Shown here: piece by piece, positions 63,999 to 64,000 of the stretch
Numbering within the stretch: the stretch's first letter is position 1
Layout of the letters: each line of letters starts with the position of its first letter
DNA from: Planktotalea arctica
Lineage (GTDB): Bacteria; Pseudomonadota; Alphaproteobacteria; Rhodobacterales; Rhodobacteraceae
Direction of reading: 5' to 3'
Length of the DNA stretch: 64,000 bases
NCBI RefSeq assembly: GCF_002105285.1
Contig: NZ_MUHR01000005.1
Coordinates: 310,001-374,000, forward strand
Notes under the pieces: model-generated
Databases searched by the model: none
What the model saw: the letters and a program-made list of their open reading frames with translations, nothing else
Told to the model about the DNA's origin: nothing
Program-made: the position numbers and the translations under genes

Positions 63999-64000
63999 TG

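Overview
The window looks like a chromosomal segment of a marine alphaproteobacterium of the Roseobacter group (Rhodobacteraceae). The evidence is gene content and gene style: a short HisG with its HisZ regulatory subunit, a B12-dependent ribonucleotide reductase (NrdJ), a methylsuccinyl-CoA dehydrogenase-type enzyme of the ethylmalonyl-CoA pathway, phbA/phbB for polyhydroxybutyrate, DoeA/DoeB of ectoine breakdown, TRAP transporter genes, a Hint-domain protein, and dense GCGC-rich coding. I see no tRNA, rRNA, CRISPR array, intact prophage or insertion sequence. Species cannot be fixed from the sequence alone.

Layout. 1-2.2 kb: end of hisD, then UPF0262 and a low-molecular-weight phosphatase. 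2.2-10.7 kb: a TetR regulator with paired operator-like dyads, an AhpD-type protein, an Mcd-like acyl-CoA dehydrogenase, a TauE/SafE permease, an FtsX/MacB-type ABC exporter pair, an orphan lipoprotein and slyX. 10.8-16.9 kb: the overlapping hisS-hisZ-hisG unit, a DUF1489 gene and nrdJ. 17.2-24.2 kb: a decaying island. It holds remnants of an AAA+ ATPase and a metallophosphoesterase, a truncated Asp/Glu racemase, a TRAP transporter whose large subunit is broken by frameshifts and whose binding protein has lost its N-terminus, and then apparently intact D-amino-acid dehydrogenase-like, doeB and doeA genes. 24.4-29.5 kb: a sulfate adenylyltransferase-APS kinase with an unusual N-terminal winged-helix domain, trxB, a divergent Lrp regulator, a Hint protein and a 47-residue ORF. 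29.6-36.1 kb: pgeF-midA-lgt, ubiK, a YbjN-like gene, proC, a CsaA-like gene, a D-2-hydroxyacid dehydrogenase and tdk. 36.4-41.6 kb: a small hypothetical, phbB, phbA, an EAL-only phosphodiesterase, tag and rpsD.

41.9-49.7 kb is one minus-strand thiamine operon behind a TPP riboswitch: thiD-thiO-thiS-thiG-thiE-thiF-thiY-tenA-thiZ-tenA'-thiX. Most junctions overlap or nearly touch. It combines thiazole synthesis and ThiE/ThiD with uptake and salvage of a pyrimidine precursor. No thiC is present in the window, so salvage may be the pyrimidine source. One tenA copy has lost its middle in frame.

50-64 kb: hisC-tyrA with a frameshifted extensin-like gene, an SH3 protein, a second D-2-hydroxyacid dehydrogenase, a gamma-glutamyltransferase, a lipase-like protein, a dimethylglycine/sarcosine dehydrogenase-type enzyme, a GH25 lysozyme, a DUF938 methyltransferase, an aldo/keto reductase, an MFS permease and the 3' end of a BMP-type binding protein.

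I did not find a clearly new defence or mobile system. The most unusual items are the regulator-Sat-CysC fusion, the multi-lesion decayed ectoine/TRAP locus, the internally deleted TenA, the RGLFG-repeat lipoprotein and the two TetR dyads.
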